From Mesorhizobium amorphae (lineage in GTDB: Bacteria > Pseudomonadota > Alphaproteobacteria > Rhizobiales > Rhizobiaceae): a DNA stretch of 64,000 nucleotides. The stretch spans positions 160,732-224,731 of the forward strand of contig NZ_JHQS01000008.1 of NCBI RefSeq assembly GCF_014843845.1, in the 5' to 3' direction. This document shows positions 18,715-28,373 of this stretch, in pieces (the stretch's first letter is position 1; the number at the start of each line of letters is the position of its first letter). The translations under genes were made by a program, and so were the position numbers. The notes under the pieces are model-generated. The model saw only the letters and a list, made by a program, of their open reading frames with translations, did not search any database and had not been told where the DNA came from.

Positions 18715-18743
18715 ATATAAGAACAGGCTGCACGGCGCGCAAG
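18715..18743 (-). promoter_or_regulatory. Sigma-32 (RpoH)-type promoter of dnaK
   Basis: On the minus strand CTTG (18743-18740) is followed after 18 bases by CTTATAT (18721-18715). This matches the alphaproteobacterial RpoH pattern CTTG-N17/18-CYTATNT at every defined base. Transcription would begin near 18708, giving a leader of about 115 bases before dnaK. Confidence 0.75.
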
Positions 18744-18857
18744 CATTCTGCGCAAGGCTTCCACCATCATACCGGTGGGCAGGCAGCGGACCAATTGTCG
18801 CCGCCTGCGATGCACACCGGACGCGACGCGCAAAATCAAAAAACATTTACAGCCGGA

Positions 18858-19651
18858 TCAGGACTTGAACGCCTCGGAACAGAGAGATTGCAACTTGGGG
18901 TAGATTGCAGACCCGGATGCAATCACCAGCGTCCCATCCCGCAGCACAGTCGTCGGGTCGGGCCTGAGAACCGTACCGCCGGCTTCCTCCACCAGCAGCA
19001 TGCCGGCCAGACAATCCCAGGCGTTCATATGCTCCTCGACATAGCCGAGCAGCCGGCCGGAGGCGGCATAGGCGAGCATCAGGGCGCCCGAGGCGTTGCG
19101 GAAGAAGACACCGCCCTCCGCCATGATCAGCCGGATCAGCACGGCGACATGTTCGGTCGCCGCCCGGTTCGAAAGCCCGGTTCCAACCGAACCTTCGCCC
19201 AGGCTCGTGGCCTGGCTTGCCTTGATCGGCCGGCCGTTGACGAAGGCGCGGCCGCCGCGGTGGCCGTGGAATGTTTCGCCGGTCGCGGGTTCATGGATCA
19301 CGCCGACGACGGTCTCGCCATCCCTGGCGCAGGCGATCACCACGGCCCAGGCTGGAATGCCGCGCACGAAGTTCGCGGTGCCGTCGATCGGATCGATCAC
19401 CCAGACATAGCCGGTCGACCGGTGACCGCTTCATGTTCCTCGCCGACAATGCCGTCCTTTGGGTAGTCGGCGGCGATTGCGGCGCGAATGAACAACTCCA
19501 CCTCGCGATCGCCATCCGAGACCAGGTCCTGATGGCCCTTGCTCTCGATGGTCAGGTTTTCGAGGTCGCGAAAGTATCGCAGGCCGAGTTCGCCGGCGCG
19601 TCGCGCCAGCTCGATGGCAAAGCGCATGCGCGCGTCAAGGTCGTTTGTCAC
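18858..19651 (-). pseudogene. Inositol monophosphatase family gene, frameshifted
   Basis: The N-terminal part (ATG 19651; MTNDLDARMRFAIELARRAG) runs to VGEEHEAVTGR and then meets a stop. The rest (IDPIDGTANFVRG onward, to WDCLAGMLLVEEAGG) continues in another frame down to 18858. The whole span is 794 bases, one short of 265 codons, and inserting one base near 19411-19424 restores VTGR-x-TGYVWVIDPIDGT. All metal-binding motifs (GEE, DPIDGT, WD) are intact once joined. Relatives dephosphorylate inositol phosphate, histidinol phosphate or PAP. It is either a recent pseudogene or a one-base sequence error. Confidence 0.88.
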
Positions 19652-19723
19652 GGGATGCTCAATCCAGCGGAAGGATGCTTGCCCTTAGCAGACGGGCGCT
19701 ATCAGCAAAAGCGCTGAGCTGCC

Positions 19724-20721
<998 letters not shown>

Positions 20722-20725
<4 letters not shown>

Positions 20726-21552
20726 GCGATCTCCACGATTTTCTTGTCCCGCAGCTTGGCCTCGAAGGTGGCCCGGTCGGGGATGACGATTTCGAGCTGG
20801 CTTTCCAGCACGTCGGCGAGTTCGGCGGCTGTCGCGATTTCTCTTTGCTCGGTGCGGCCGCCAAGATGATGCGTCGACAGCCGGTTGTTGCGCAGCGCAT
20901 AGCGCCGGTCGGGCAAGGCGCGCGCCGCGATCACCGTTGACAGGAAATGCGAGTCCGGATGGGTCGACAGGAAATGGCTGCTGACCGCGTAGTCGATCTC
21001 GTAGCTTTGCTGCATGTCGAAACGGTAGATGGTGTGCCAGCCGCCGCCGATATCGGCCTGCAGGCGGAAATGATCGGAGGCCTCTGTGATGCGGAAAGTC
21101 TCATACGGGGTCTGCTGCTCGAGCCCGGGCTCGAGCAGCAGCGGCGCCGTCAGCGTCAACCCGCCGAAGCCGACATCGGCGATGTAAGTTAGTCCATCGA
21201 GCTCTATGCGGAGCAGCATGTGGCTGCGCGCGGTGACGGCATCGTCGGGCTGGCCCCACAGCACCCGCGCGGCAAGGCCGCTGACCTCGAAGCCGAGCGC
21301 CTTCAGCGCATGCATGAAGATCAGATTGTGCTCGTAGCAATACCCGCCGCGGCCGCGCGTGAAGATCTTGTCCTGCAGCGAGGCGAGATCGAGCTTCACC
21401 GGAGTGCCCAGGAACGGGTCGAGATTTTCGAACGCGATCGCTTGTGGGTGCTGCCGATGCAAAGCCGTCAGCGCCTCCAGCGACGCGTCTGTCCGGCCAC
21501 GGTAGCCGATGCGGGCGAAATAGGCGTCGATGTCGAAGGAAGCGTCGGTCAT
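20722..21552 (-). CDS. nat: Arylamine N-acetyltransferase
   Basis: A 276-aa acetyl-CoA-dependent N-acetyltransferase acting on arylamines or hydrazines. The full catalytic triad is visible: C72 in [11 protein letters not shown]111 in RSHMLL and D126 in IADVGFGG, with the spacing usual for the family. The ATG at 21552 gives the normal N-terminus ([14 protein letters not shown]); an ATG 66 bases upstream would add an unrelated extension. It is translationally coupled to the downstream luciferase-like gene, suggesting joint processing of an aromatic amine (inference). Confidence 0.92.
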
Positions 21553-21633
21553 GGAAGGAAGTCCGGCTTGACCGGGTCGATATAGGCACTCCACCCCGAG
21601 ACGACAAACAGGCGGCAAACAATTGCCCGTCGT

Positions 21634-22803
21634 CTATGCCCGCGCCTTGTCGGTCTCCTCGGCCGGATCCTCCTCGACGACTGCGCTGTGTTGCGCCGCC
21701 AGGAAGTTGCCGACATGGCTGAGACCGTCGAAATGGTCGCAGAACACCTTGATGACGACCAGCAGCGGCACCGCCATCAACGCGCCGACGAATCCCCACA
21801 GCCATGACCAGAAGGCGATGGCGATGAAGACCGCCACGGCATTGATCTCCAGCCGCCGGCCGACCACCATCGGCGTCACGAACTGGCCTTCGACGACGTC
21901 GCACAGCAACACGAAGGCGGGCGCAAGAAGCGCGAAGGAGATGCTGTCGAAGCTGATCAATGCGATGACCGTGACGAGCAAAAGCGTGATCAGCGCGCCG
22001 ACATAGGGCAGGAAGTTGAGCAGTGCCGCCGCCGCACCCCAGACCTGCGGGTTGGGCATGCCGAGCCCCCACAGGCCGAGGCCGATCACCGTGCCGAGTC
22101 CGGCGTTGATGACGGCGATGGTGAGCAGATAGTGCGAGATCTCGTGCTCGACGTCGTAAACGACACGCAGCGCCCGCTTCTTTTCGCTGAGGCTGGTAAA
22201 GGACTGGATGATCTTCTCGTAGAACATCGTGCCTGAGGCGAGCAGGAACAGCGACAGCACGAAGACGATGGTGATGCTCGTGCCTGCCGACAGGATGTTG
22301 CCAGCTGCCGAAGACAGGATGCCCGACTGCGCGAAGGTTACCTTTTGCACGCCCGGTTCCTGTGAGGTCTCGGTCAGCCCCTCCAGCTGATGCGCAATCT
22401 GCATGACCCTTTCGAGCGGGCGCTTGAGTTGCGCCAACCGTTCCGTCAGCTGCTGGCCGATCGACGAGGTGTTGTTGATGAGGTCGATGACGGGGCCGCT
22501 CAACAGATAGCCGGCGCTGGCGAGGAAGACGACCGACAATAGCACCAGAAGCGTTGCCGACAACACGTCGGGCACGCCGTGCTTGCGCAGGAAGCGCACG
22601 ATCGGCGTCAGGGTCAGCGCCAGCAGGAAGGCGAGGATGACCGGCATGAAGAAGGCACGCGCGAAATAGAGCGCGTAGATGACCATCAGGATGAAGATGC
22701 CGATGAGCAGCGACCGCATCAGGCGAACATCCGCGCGGGCTTCGGCGCGCGGATCCGGGCTTTCGGCAGCGCCTGCGCCCGAGGCTGACGGTTCGGCCTT
22801 CAT
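21634..22803 (-). CDS. AI-2E family transporter (PerM/YhhQ-type permease)
   Basis: A 389-aa inner-membrane protein with about seven or eight membrane segments: a hydrophobic N-terminal pair (SLLIGIFILMVIYALYFARA), a soluble segment at about 120-190, and a C-terminal group including VWGAAAALLNFLPYVGALIT and EGQFVTPMVVGRRLEINAV. This family was named after TqsA, but most members have unknown cargo or act as Na+/H+ antiporters. The ATG at 22803 has AGGGG 6 bases upstream. The N-terminal 30 residues are Ala/Glu-rich and soluble. Confidence 0.9.
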   Translation of the reverse strand: MKAEPSASGAGAAESPDPRAEARADVRLMRSLLIGIFILMVIYALYFARAFFMPVILAFLLALTLTPIVRFLRKHGVPDVLSATLLVLLSVVFLASAGYLLSGPVIDLINNTSSIGQQLTERLAQLKRPLERVMQIAHQLEGLTETSQEPGVQKVTFAQSGILSSAAGNILSAGTSITIVFVLSLFLLASGTMFYEKIIQSFTSLSEKKRALRVVYDVEHEISHYLLTIAVINAGLGTVIGLGLWGLGMPNPQVWGAAAALLNFLPYVGALITLLLVTVIALISFDSISFALLAPAFVLLCDVVEGQFVTPMVVGRRLEINAVAVFIAIAFWSWLWGFVGALMAVPLLVVIKVFCDHFDGLSHVGNFLAAQHSAVVEEDPAEETDKARA

Positions 22804-23184
22804 CGTTTCCCCTCGAGCGCACCGCAATCGGTGCGGTTCATCGGCGGAAACGCCCTCGTCAAGCCAAAGTTCCGTTAGCCGGCAACGACCGCGATGCGGA
22901 CTTCGCCATGGCTATGCGGGCGCTGCCACCGCGGCGGAGGCCCGGTTGAAAGCAGGAGGCTGTTGAGCGTTGGGCCGACTCGGGTCTCGCTCCGACCACG
23001 GCGCGTCGATGGCGATATTACATCGCGTGTAATTGAGACGGCGCTGCCGGTGGGTCTAACACGAGCAGACTTTCGCGAAACCAGACGCAAGCACCGGATC
23101 GAAAGGTGCACGGCGATTTCCAATTGATCGCAATGCTTTGGCACAACGCGAAGGTGTGTGTGCAACCTTGGAAAGGACGTTACA
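22804..23184. other. Intergenic region with inverted repeat ATTACA-N5-TGTAAT
   Basis: A 381-bp divergent region. The inverted repeat at 23017-23033 (6-base arms around TCGCG) resembles operators of TetR- or MarR-type proteins. It lies about 150 bp upstream of the AhpD-like gene. The stretch 23040-23160 is somewhat poorer in GC and may hold that gene's promoter. I see no gene in it. Confidence 0.4.
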
Positions 23185-23751
23185 ATGCAAAGATTCAACC
23201 TTCAGACAATCGAGACTGCGCCGGAGAAATCCAAGCCTACGCTGAAGGCGTTGGAAGAAAGATTTGGCTTCCTTCCGAACGCTATAGCGACGATGGCGAA
23301 CAATCCGGTCCTTCTCAACGGGTTCGTCGCCATCTTCGGCAGCTTTCACGGCGGCAGCTTCGACGAGATCGAGAAGCAGGTCCTGCTGCTTACCAACGCG
23401 GTGACGATCAAATGCCCCTGGACCGTTGCCGCGCACTCGACATTCGCCATCGAAGACGGCATTGCCGAAAGCGAAGTCAACGCGATCCGTGCAGGCAGGT
23501 TGCCGAGGGATCCGAAATACGCAGCACTTTCGGCACTGACAAAGGCCTTGATCGAGAACAAGGGAAACGTGACCGATGCGGACATCGACAAGTTCATCTC
23601 GGCTGGGTACTCGAAGGCCCAGATACTTGAGGTCGTAACCGGCGTCGGCGTTTCCACGATGGCGGCAACCACCGCGAATATGGCCGGCACGCCGATCGAT
23701 GAACGCTTCCAGGCGCAGGCATGGTCTCCCGCGTCTGCGATAGCGGCCTGA
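23185..23751 (+). CDS. Carboxymuconolactone decarboxylase / AhpD-like protein lacking the second Cys
   Basis: A 188-aa all-helical protein of the CMD/AhpD superfamily. The usual active site is C-x-x-C-x-x-x-H; here it reads C77-P-W-T80-V-A-A-H84, so the first Cys and the His are kept but the second Cys is Thr. That rules out a normal disulfide-cycling peroxidase/reductase mechanism. The start at 23185 is supported by AAAGGA about 7 bases upstream. An XRE regulator follows after 93 bp on the same strand, suggesting a regulated two-gene unit. Confidence 0.85.
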   Translation: MQRFNLQTIETAPEKSKPTLKALEERFGFLPNAIATMANNPVLLNGFVAIFGSFHGGSFDEIEKQVLLLTNAVTIKCPWTVAAHSTFAIEDGIAESEVNAIRAGRLPRDPKYAALSALTKALIENKGNVTDADIDKFISAGYSKAQILEVVTGVGVSTMAATTANMAGTPIDERFQAQAWSPASAIAA

Positions 23752-23844
23752 GCCGCCGACGGCGCATGGACTGATGCCATGCGCCGTCGAGCAGTAGACG
23801 CAGGCCAATGGCCGCGGGTCGTGGGGGTGCAAGGACAGTTGACT

Positions 23845-24690
23845 ATGAAACCGTCGAATCCCGGAACCAGCATGACACCCGACCTGGGCACGCTCTTGCG
23901 CCACTGGCGTGATCTGCGCGGCAGCAGTCAGCTCGATCTATCCCTCGATACCGGCATTTCGCAAAGGCAGATCAGTTTCATCGAAAGTGGACGCAGCGTT
24001 CCCAACCGCGAGACCTTGATGGCGCTCGCCCGGGCGCTCGATGTGCCTTTGCGCGACCGTAACACATTGCTGCTCGCCGCAGGCTACGCGCCGATGTTTT
24101 CCGAAGGCGCATGGGACTCCATGGAAATGAAGAGCGTCACCAATGCCTTAACCCGCATCTTACGGCAGCATGAACCCTTTCCAGCGTTGGTCATGGACAG
24201 ATACTGGAACGTGCTCATGACCAACGAAGCCGCGCCGCTCTTCTTCAGCTGCTTCTTCGATATGGCCACTCGGAAAGGGCCGCGCAACGTGTTGCACCTC
24301 ATGTTCGATCCCGAGGGCATGCGCCCGTTCGTCGCCAATTGGCACGATGTGGCGCGGAGCCTGTTCGAGCGCGTCTATCGCGAATCCATCGGCCGCGTTC
24401 TCGACGAAAAGACCAAGGATCTGCTGGCGGCGCTGCTCGCCTATCCGGACGTGAAAAGTGAATGGAAGAACCCCGTGCCGATCGGCTTCATGCCGGTCAT
24501 TCCGCTGAGTTTCATCAGGCACGACCATGTCTTGAATTACTTTTCGATGGTCACCACGGTAGGCACCCCGCAAACCGTTGCCGCTCAGGAACTGCGCATC
24601 GAGTGTCTGTTCCCGGCGGACGAGGCGACCGAGACCCATCATGCCGCGATGATGGACATAGCCCGTGCGAATCAGGAAACGGCGCAATAG
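23845..24690 (+). CDS. XRE regulator with MmyB-like C-terminal ligand domain
   Basis: A 281-aa regulator. The N-terminal helix-turn-helix is at about 15-70 (DLSLDTGISQRQISFIESGRS). The C-terminal about 180 residues form the MmyB/PAS-like domain common in actinobacterial and proteobacterial XRE regulators (FPALVMDRYWNVLMTNEAAPLFF, then RVYRESIGRVLDE), which binds small hydrophobic ligands such as fatty acids in studied cases. ATG 23845 has AAGGAC upstream; another in-frame ATG lies 9 codons later. It probably controls the adjacent AhpD-like gene. Confidence 0.88.
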   Translation: MKPSNPGTSMTPDLGTLLRHWRDLRGSSQLDLSLDTGISQRQISFIESGRSVPNRETLMALARALDVPLRDRNTLLLAAGYAPMFSEGAWDSMEMKSVTNALTRILRQHEPFPALVMDRYWNVLMTNEAAPLFFSCFFDMATRKGPRNVLHLMFDPEGMRPFVANWHDVARSLFERVYRESIGRVLDEKTKDLLAALLAYPDVKSEWKNPVPIGFMPVIPLSFIRHDHVLNYFSMVTTVGTPQTVAAQELRIECLFPADEATETHHAAMMDIARANQETAQ

Positions 24691-24721
24691 AACGAGGCCC
24701 GCGAATGCGGGCCCGCTGGGA

Positions 24722-25783
24722 TCAGGCGGCGGGCGCCGTGGCCGCTGGCACCGAATTTGCCGTCTCCTTGCGCACGATCGGCGCCACCCTGGTGCCGTAC
24801 AACTCGATCGCCTTCATGATCTTGGCATGCGGCATGGCGCCGATCGCCATCTGCAGCAGGAAGCGGTCATTGCCGAAGATCTTGTGCTGGGCGACGATCT
24901 TTTCCGCCACCTGCTCCGGATTGCCGACGAACAGCGCGCCGTTCGGGCCGCGCGACTGGTCGAAATGCGCCCGCGAGGTCGGACCCCAGCCGCGCTCGCG
25001 GCCGATGCGGTTCATCACCTCGGCCTGCGGCCCGTAGAAATCATCAGCCGCCTTTTCGGTGGTCTCGGCAATGAAGCCGTGCACGTTGAGGCTGGTGGCG
25101 AGGCTTGCCGGGTCGTTCCCGGCGCGTCTTGCCGCCTCGCGGTAGACCTCGAACAGCGGCGCGAAGCGCACCGGCTCGCCACCGATGATGGCGAGCGCCA
25201 GGGGCAGGCCGAGCGCACCCGCGCGGGCGGCAGACTGCGGCGTCCCACCGATCGCGATCCAGATCGGCAGTTTTTCCTGGAAGGGACGCGGATAGACGCC
25301 GCGGCCGTTGATCGGCGCCCGCAGATTGCCCGACCAGGTCACTTTGACGCTGTCTCGGATGGCCAGCAGAAGGTCGAGCTTCTCGGCGAAGAGCTCGTCA
25401 TAGTCCTCGAGATTGTAGCCGAACAGCGGGAAGGATTCGATGAACGAGCCGCGCCCGGCCATGATCTCGGCCCGGCCGCCGGACAGAAGGTCGAGCGTCG
25501 CAAACTGCTGGAAGACACGCACCGGATCGTCGGAGGACAAAACGGTGACCGCGCTGGTCAGTTTGATGCGCTTCGTCCGCTCTGCCGCCGCGGCCAGCGC
25601 CACGACGGGTGCCGAGGCGGCATAGTCCGGCCGGTGATGCTCGCCCAGCCCGAACACGTCGAGGCCGACCTGATCGGCCAGCTCGATCTCCTCGATCAGA
25701 TTGCGCAGACGTTCATGCGGTCCGATGGCGCCGGGACCCGGTTCCGGGCTGACATCGGCAAAAGTGTAGAGACCGAGTTCCAT
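24722..25783 (-). CDS. Luciferase-like monooxygenase (LLM class)
   Basis: A 353-aa flavin-dependent oxidoreductase of the luciferase superfamily, from a subgroup distinct from the enzyme at 19724. Markers are [35 protein letters not shown] and [29 protein letters not shown], with the [15 protein letters not shown]-terminal helix. The substrate cannot be inferred. It is convergent with the XRE gene and divergent from the DUF6481-type gene, and probably monocistronic. Confidence 0.88.
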   Translation of the reverse strand: MELGLYTFADVSPEPGPGAIGPHERLRNLIEEIELADQVGLDVFGLGEHHRPDYAASAPVVALAAAAERTKRIKLTSAVTVLSSDDPVRVFQQFATLDLLSGGRAEIMAGRGSFIESFPLFGYNLEDYDELFAEKLDLLLAIRDSVKVTWSGNLRAPINGRGVYPRPFQEKLPIWIAIGGTPQSAARAGALGLPLALAIIGGEPVRFAPLFEVYREAARRAGNDPASLATSLNVHGFIAETTEKAADDFYGPQAEVMNRIGRERGWGPTSRAHFDQSRGPNGALFVGNPEQVAEKIVAQHKIFGNDRFLLQMAIGAMPHAKIMKAIELYGTRVAPIVRKETANSVPAATAPAA

Positions 25784-25999
25784 GGCATGTCATCCCAGCG
25801 TTTTGATTTTCGGGCTAGAGGTAGCGATCGGCCGGCGGCACCGCCAGAGGGTCGGACGGTGAACAGTGCATGTCGATTTCGGCTGCAAGGAGCGTCTCCC
25901 GGCTGCAACAGCCCAGAATTTCATGGCTGGCATACCGTTTTGGCGCTTGAACTCTCGGTTTTCGCGCGTATGTAAGCGTCGCGAATTGACTTCAGGGAA

Positions 26000-26434
26000 G
26001 TGGACTTGGCTATCTACAGGGAAAAAGACATTTTCGAGCGGCGCAATGCCGCAAACGAGGCAAAGAAGGCGCTTCTGGAGCGTTTCAAGTCAAAGCCGGC
26101 GGCAGATGATCCTGCGGTGCTGGCGCGACAGGCCGAACGCAAGGCAATCCTCGAGGCACGTGCGACACGCGAGGCCGAAAAGGCCAGGCTGAAGCAGGAG
26201 AAGCTTGCGCGCGAAGCGATCGAGAAGGCCGAGCGCGAGGCAGCCGCTGAAGCGGCCCGCATCGCTGCTGAAGAGGCAGCACAGGCCGAGGCGAAGATTC
26301 GGGAAGCAGAAGAAAACGAGCGCATTGCCCGTCTGCTTGCCGACGAAGCCGAACGCAAGGCCAAGCGCGACGCACGCTACGCGGCACGCAAGCAGCGCAC
26401 CGGCAGGACGCCTCCGGGCTTCTCCGCCCGCTAG
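26000..26434 (+). CDS. Charged coiled-coil protein (DUF6481-like)
   Basis: A protein of about 144 aa, most of it one long helix rich in Ala, Glu, Lys and Arg (residues about 35-125: repeated EAEKARLKQEK and AAEAARIAAEE units), with a basic tail. It resembles a family annotated DUF6481 in rhizobia, of unknown function. GTG 26000 is given as start, but AGGGAA ends right before it; TTG 26006, 6 bases past that site, may be the true start and would drop two residues. Confidence 0.7.
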   Translation: MDLAIYREKDIFERRNAANEAKKALLERFKSKPAADDPAVLARQAERKAILEARATREAEKARLKQEKLAREAIEKAEREAAAEAARIAAEEAAQAEAKIREAEENERIARLLADEAERKAKRDARYAARKQRTGRTPPGFSAR

Positions 26435-26542
26435 CTTTCGGCGCGATCGACTCAGATCGAATGCCAGGGCCGCCCGCAGCGGCCCTGAACGCGTTTGTGC
26501 ACCCAAAATTTGTCAGGCATGGGAGCGGGCGGCCTGCCTGCG

Positions 26543-26857
26543 TCAGGCTGCGAGCTTCAACCCCATGATGCCGCAGACGATGAGCGCGATGCAGCCGAGC
26601 CGGATCGCGGTAGCCGGCTCGCCGAGCAGCCAGATGCCGAGCAGCGCCGTGCCAACGGTGCCGATGCCAGTCCACACCGCATAGGCCGTGCCGACCGGCA
26701 GCGCCTTCAGCGCCAGGCCGAGCAAGCCCAGGCTGACGATCATCGAGGCAACGGTGAGGACTGTCGGCAGCGGCTTCGAGAAGCCATCGGTGTATTTGAG
26801 GCCGATCGCCCAACCGATCTCGAACAGACCGGCGAAGAACAGGAAAATCCACGACAT
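26543..26857 (-). CDS. sugE: SMR-family exporter, SugE/Gdx type
   Basis: A 104-aa small multidrug-resistance protein with four membrane helices. The conserved membrane Glu is E13 ([17 protein letters not shown]), and the [17 protein letters not shown] and [14 protein letters not shown] motifs follow. This N-terminus matches SugE, now known as the guanidinium/H+ antiporter Gdx, rather than EmrE. The ATG at 26857 has GGAG 8 bases upstream. A family B stem-loop lies 18 bp upstream of the ATG; I see no guanidine riboswitch. Confidence 0.9.
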   Translation of the reverse strand: MSWIFLFFAGLFEIGWAIGLKYTDGFSKPLPTVLTVASMIVSLGLLGLALKALPVGTAYAVWTGIGTVGTALLGIWLLGEPATAIRLGCIALIVCGIMGLKLAA

Positions 26858-26874
26858 CGGGAGCGCTCCATTCG

Positions 26875-26922
26875 GTGCGTGCCGCCCAAAAGTGAATGGC
26901 GGTTTGGGATAACGACACGCAC
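26875..26922 (-). repeat. Stem-loop repeat, family B, copy 2
   Basis: Outer arms GTGCGTG (26875-26881) and CACGCAC (26916-26922) are perfectly complementary and differ from those of the other copies. The inside keeps CCCAAAAGTG and GGCGGTTTGGG. It lies just upstream of sugE, probably in its leader. Confidence 0.7.
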
Positions 26923-27106
26923 ACAGCAACACTTGATGGCGGGTCGTCCCGGCCGGATTTCGGAGAAAGCGCGAGGTCGTCCTCGCCGCTTCTATTTAGG
27001 AAGCTTCACCTGCCGATCAACAAAACACCGGCAGCATTGTTCATGCCGCCGGTTTGTAATCTGCGCCGAAACGGATTGGCCGGGATTAGAAATGTCCCCG
27101 AGCCGC

Positions 27107-27232
27107 CTACTTTTCCTTGAGCCTCATCGCCTTGACCGGTGGCGCCTTGAGCGCCGGGGCTGCGGCGGGCTTCTTCGCATCCTTCTTCGGCTTGCGGGCT
27201 TCCTTGCCCGCCTTCATCGCACCTTTAGCCAT
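27107..27232 (-). CDS. Small Lys/Ala/Pro-rich basic protein (41 aa)
   Basis: A 41-aa protein (MAKGAMKAGKEARKPKKDAK then a KPAAAPALKAPP stretch) with about one third Lys and Arg. GGAGGAG stands 7 bases upstream of the ATG at 27232, a strong ribosome-binding site that settles the start. Similar small basic proteins beginning MAKG are common in rhizobia, with unknown function. Nucleic-acid binding is plausible from charge alone. Confidence 0.72.
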   Translation of the reverse strand: MAKGAMKAGKEARKPKKDAKKPAAAPALKAPPVKAMRLKEK

Positions 27233-27444
27233 GATTCGCTCCTCCAATTGGTGGCCCCGAAGTGAAACAAGAGATTGGTCCGACTGCAAGAGCCTGTTGC
27301 ATCTCGGCGCGCCAGTTGAGGTCCTGTCAACGCATTTTCTATTTTCCTCGTCAACGGCCCAGGACCATGCGATGGTCTTGGCCGCACTGCAGCATCAATC
27401 CGGCTTTCGCCGGATGACGATCAGGCAGGCCGGTCAGGACGAGA

Positions 27445-28254
27445 ATGCGAATTCACATCGGCTGCGAGATGAGCTTCGACTTTCCGCAGGAAACACCTTT
27501 AATCGCGATGCTCAATGTCCACTATTCCAGGGCATCCGATCTCGAACGGCCGGATTTCATCACCTCCAATCCACCGGTGCCGATCGAAAGCTATCGCGAC
27601 AGCTTCGGCAATTGGTGCAACCGTTTTGTCGCCCCGCCCGGGCGCTTCACCTTCGGCACCGACGCGGTGATCCGCGACCCCGGCACCTTCGAGATGGGCG
27701 ACCTGATGGCTTGGCAGCACGAGGTGCGCGACCTGCCGTCGGACACGCTGCTGTTCCTGCTGCCCAGCCGCTATTGCGAGAGCGATGTGCTGGCAGACGA
27801 AGCGTGGCGGCTGTTCGGCCACACGCCGCTCGGCGTTCGACGTGTCCAGGCGGTCTGCGACTTCGTCCACAACCACATCGTCTTCAACTACGGCAATGCG
27901 CGGCCGACGCGCACGGCAGCCGAAGCCTATCGCGAACAAAGCGGTGTCTGCCGCGACTTCGCGCATCTCGCGGTCGCCTTCTGCCGGGCGCTGAACATCC
28001 CGACCCGCTACTGCACCGGCTACATCAGCGACATCGGCACGCCAAAACCATGGTCGAGCATGGACTTCGCCGCCTGGATGGAGGTCTATCTCGGCGGCCG
28101 CTGGCATGCATTCGATCCGCGCAACAACGCGCCACGTATCGGCCGCATCCTGATCGCGTCCGGCCGCGACGCCGCCGATGTGCCGCTGACCCATATCTTT
28201 GGGCCGGGCACGCTTGCCGGCTTCAAGGTATGGACCGACGAGGTCGTCGAGTAG
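27445..28254 (+). CDS. Transglutaminase-like (papain-fold) protein
   Basis: A 269-aa protein with an N-terminal beta-rich domain (about 1-120) and a transglutaminase core. The catalytic Cys is C169 in SGVCRDFAHLAVAFCR, followed by IPTRYCTGYISDIG. The usual catalytic His of the HAW motif is replaced: the sequence reads MDFAAWMEVYLGGRWHAFDP, with Ala at that place. Bacterial members may be peptidases or catalytically dead binding proteins. It stands alone, upstream of the CDF gene by 119 bp on the same strand. Confidence 0.88.
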   Translation: MRIHIGCEMSFDFPQETPLIAMLNVHYSRASDLERPDFITSNPPVPIESYRDSFGNWCNRFVAPPGRFTFGTDAVIRDPGTFEMGDLMAWQHEVRDLPSDTLLFLLPSRYCESDVLADEAWRLFGHTPLGVRRVQAVCDFVHNHIVFNYGNARPTRTAAEAYREQSGVCRDFAHLAVAFCRALNIPTRYCTGYISDIGTPKPWSSMDFAAWMEVYLGGRWHAFDPRNNAPRIGRILIASGRDAADVPLTHIFGPGTLAGFKVWTDEVVE

Positions 28255-28373
28255 CGGCTCGCGGTGCCCAACTGCCCTCTGAACGACTGGACCGTCTGCA
28301 CGTTGTGAATGCCTGTGGAGCTTTGGCGGGTTGGCCGCTAGGCTCTCGGGAGCATCGGACAGGGTAGAAAACC

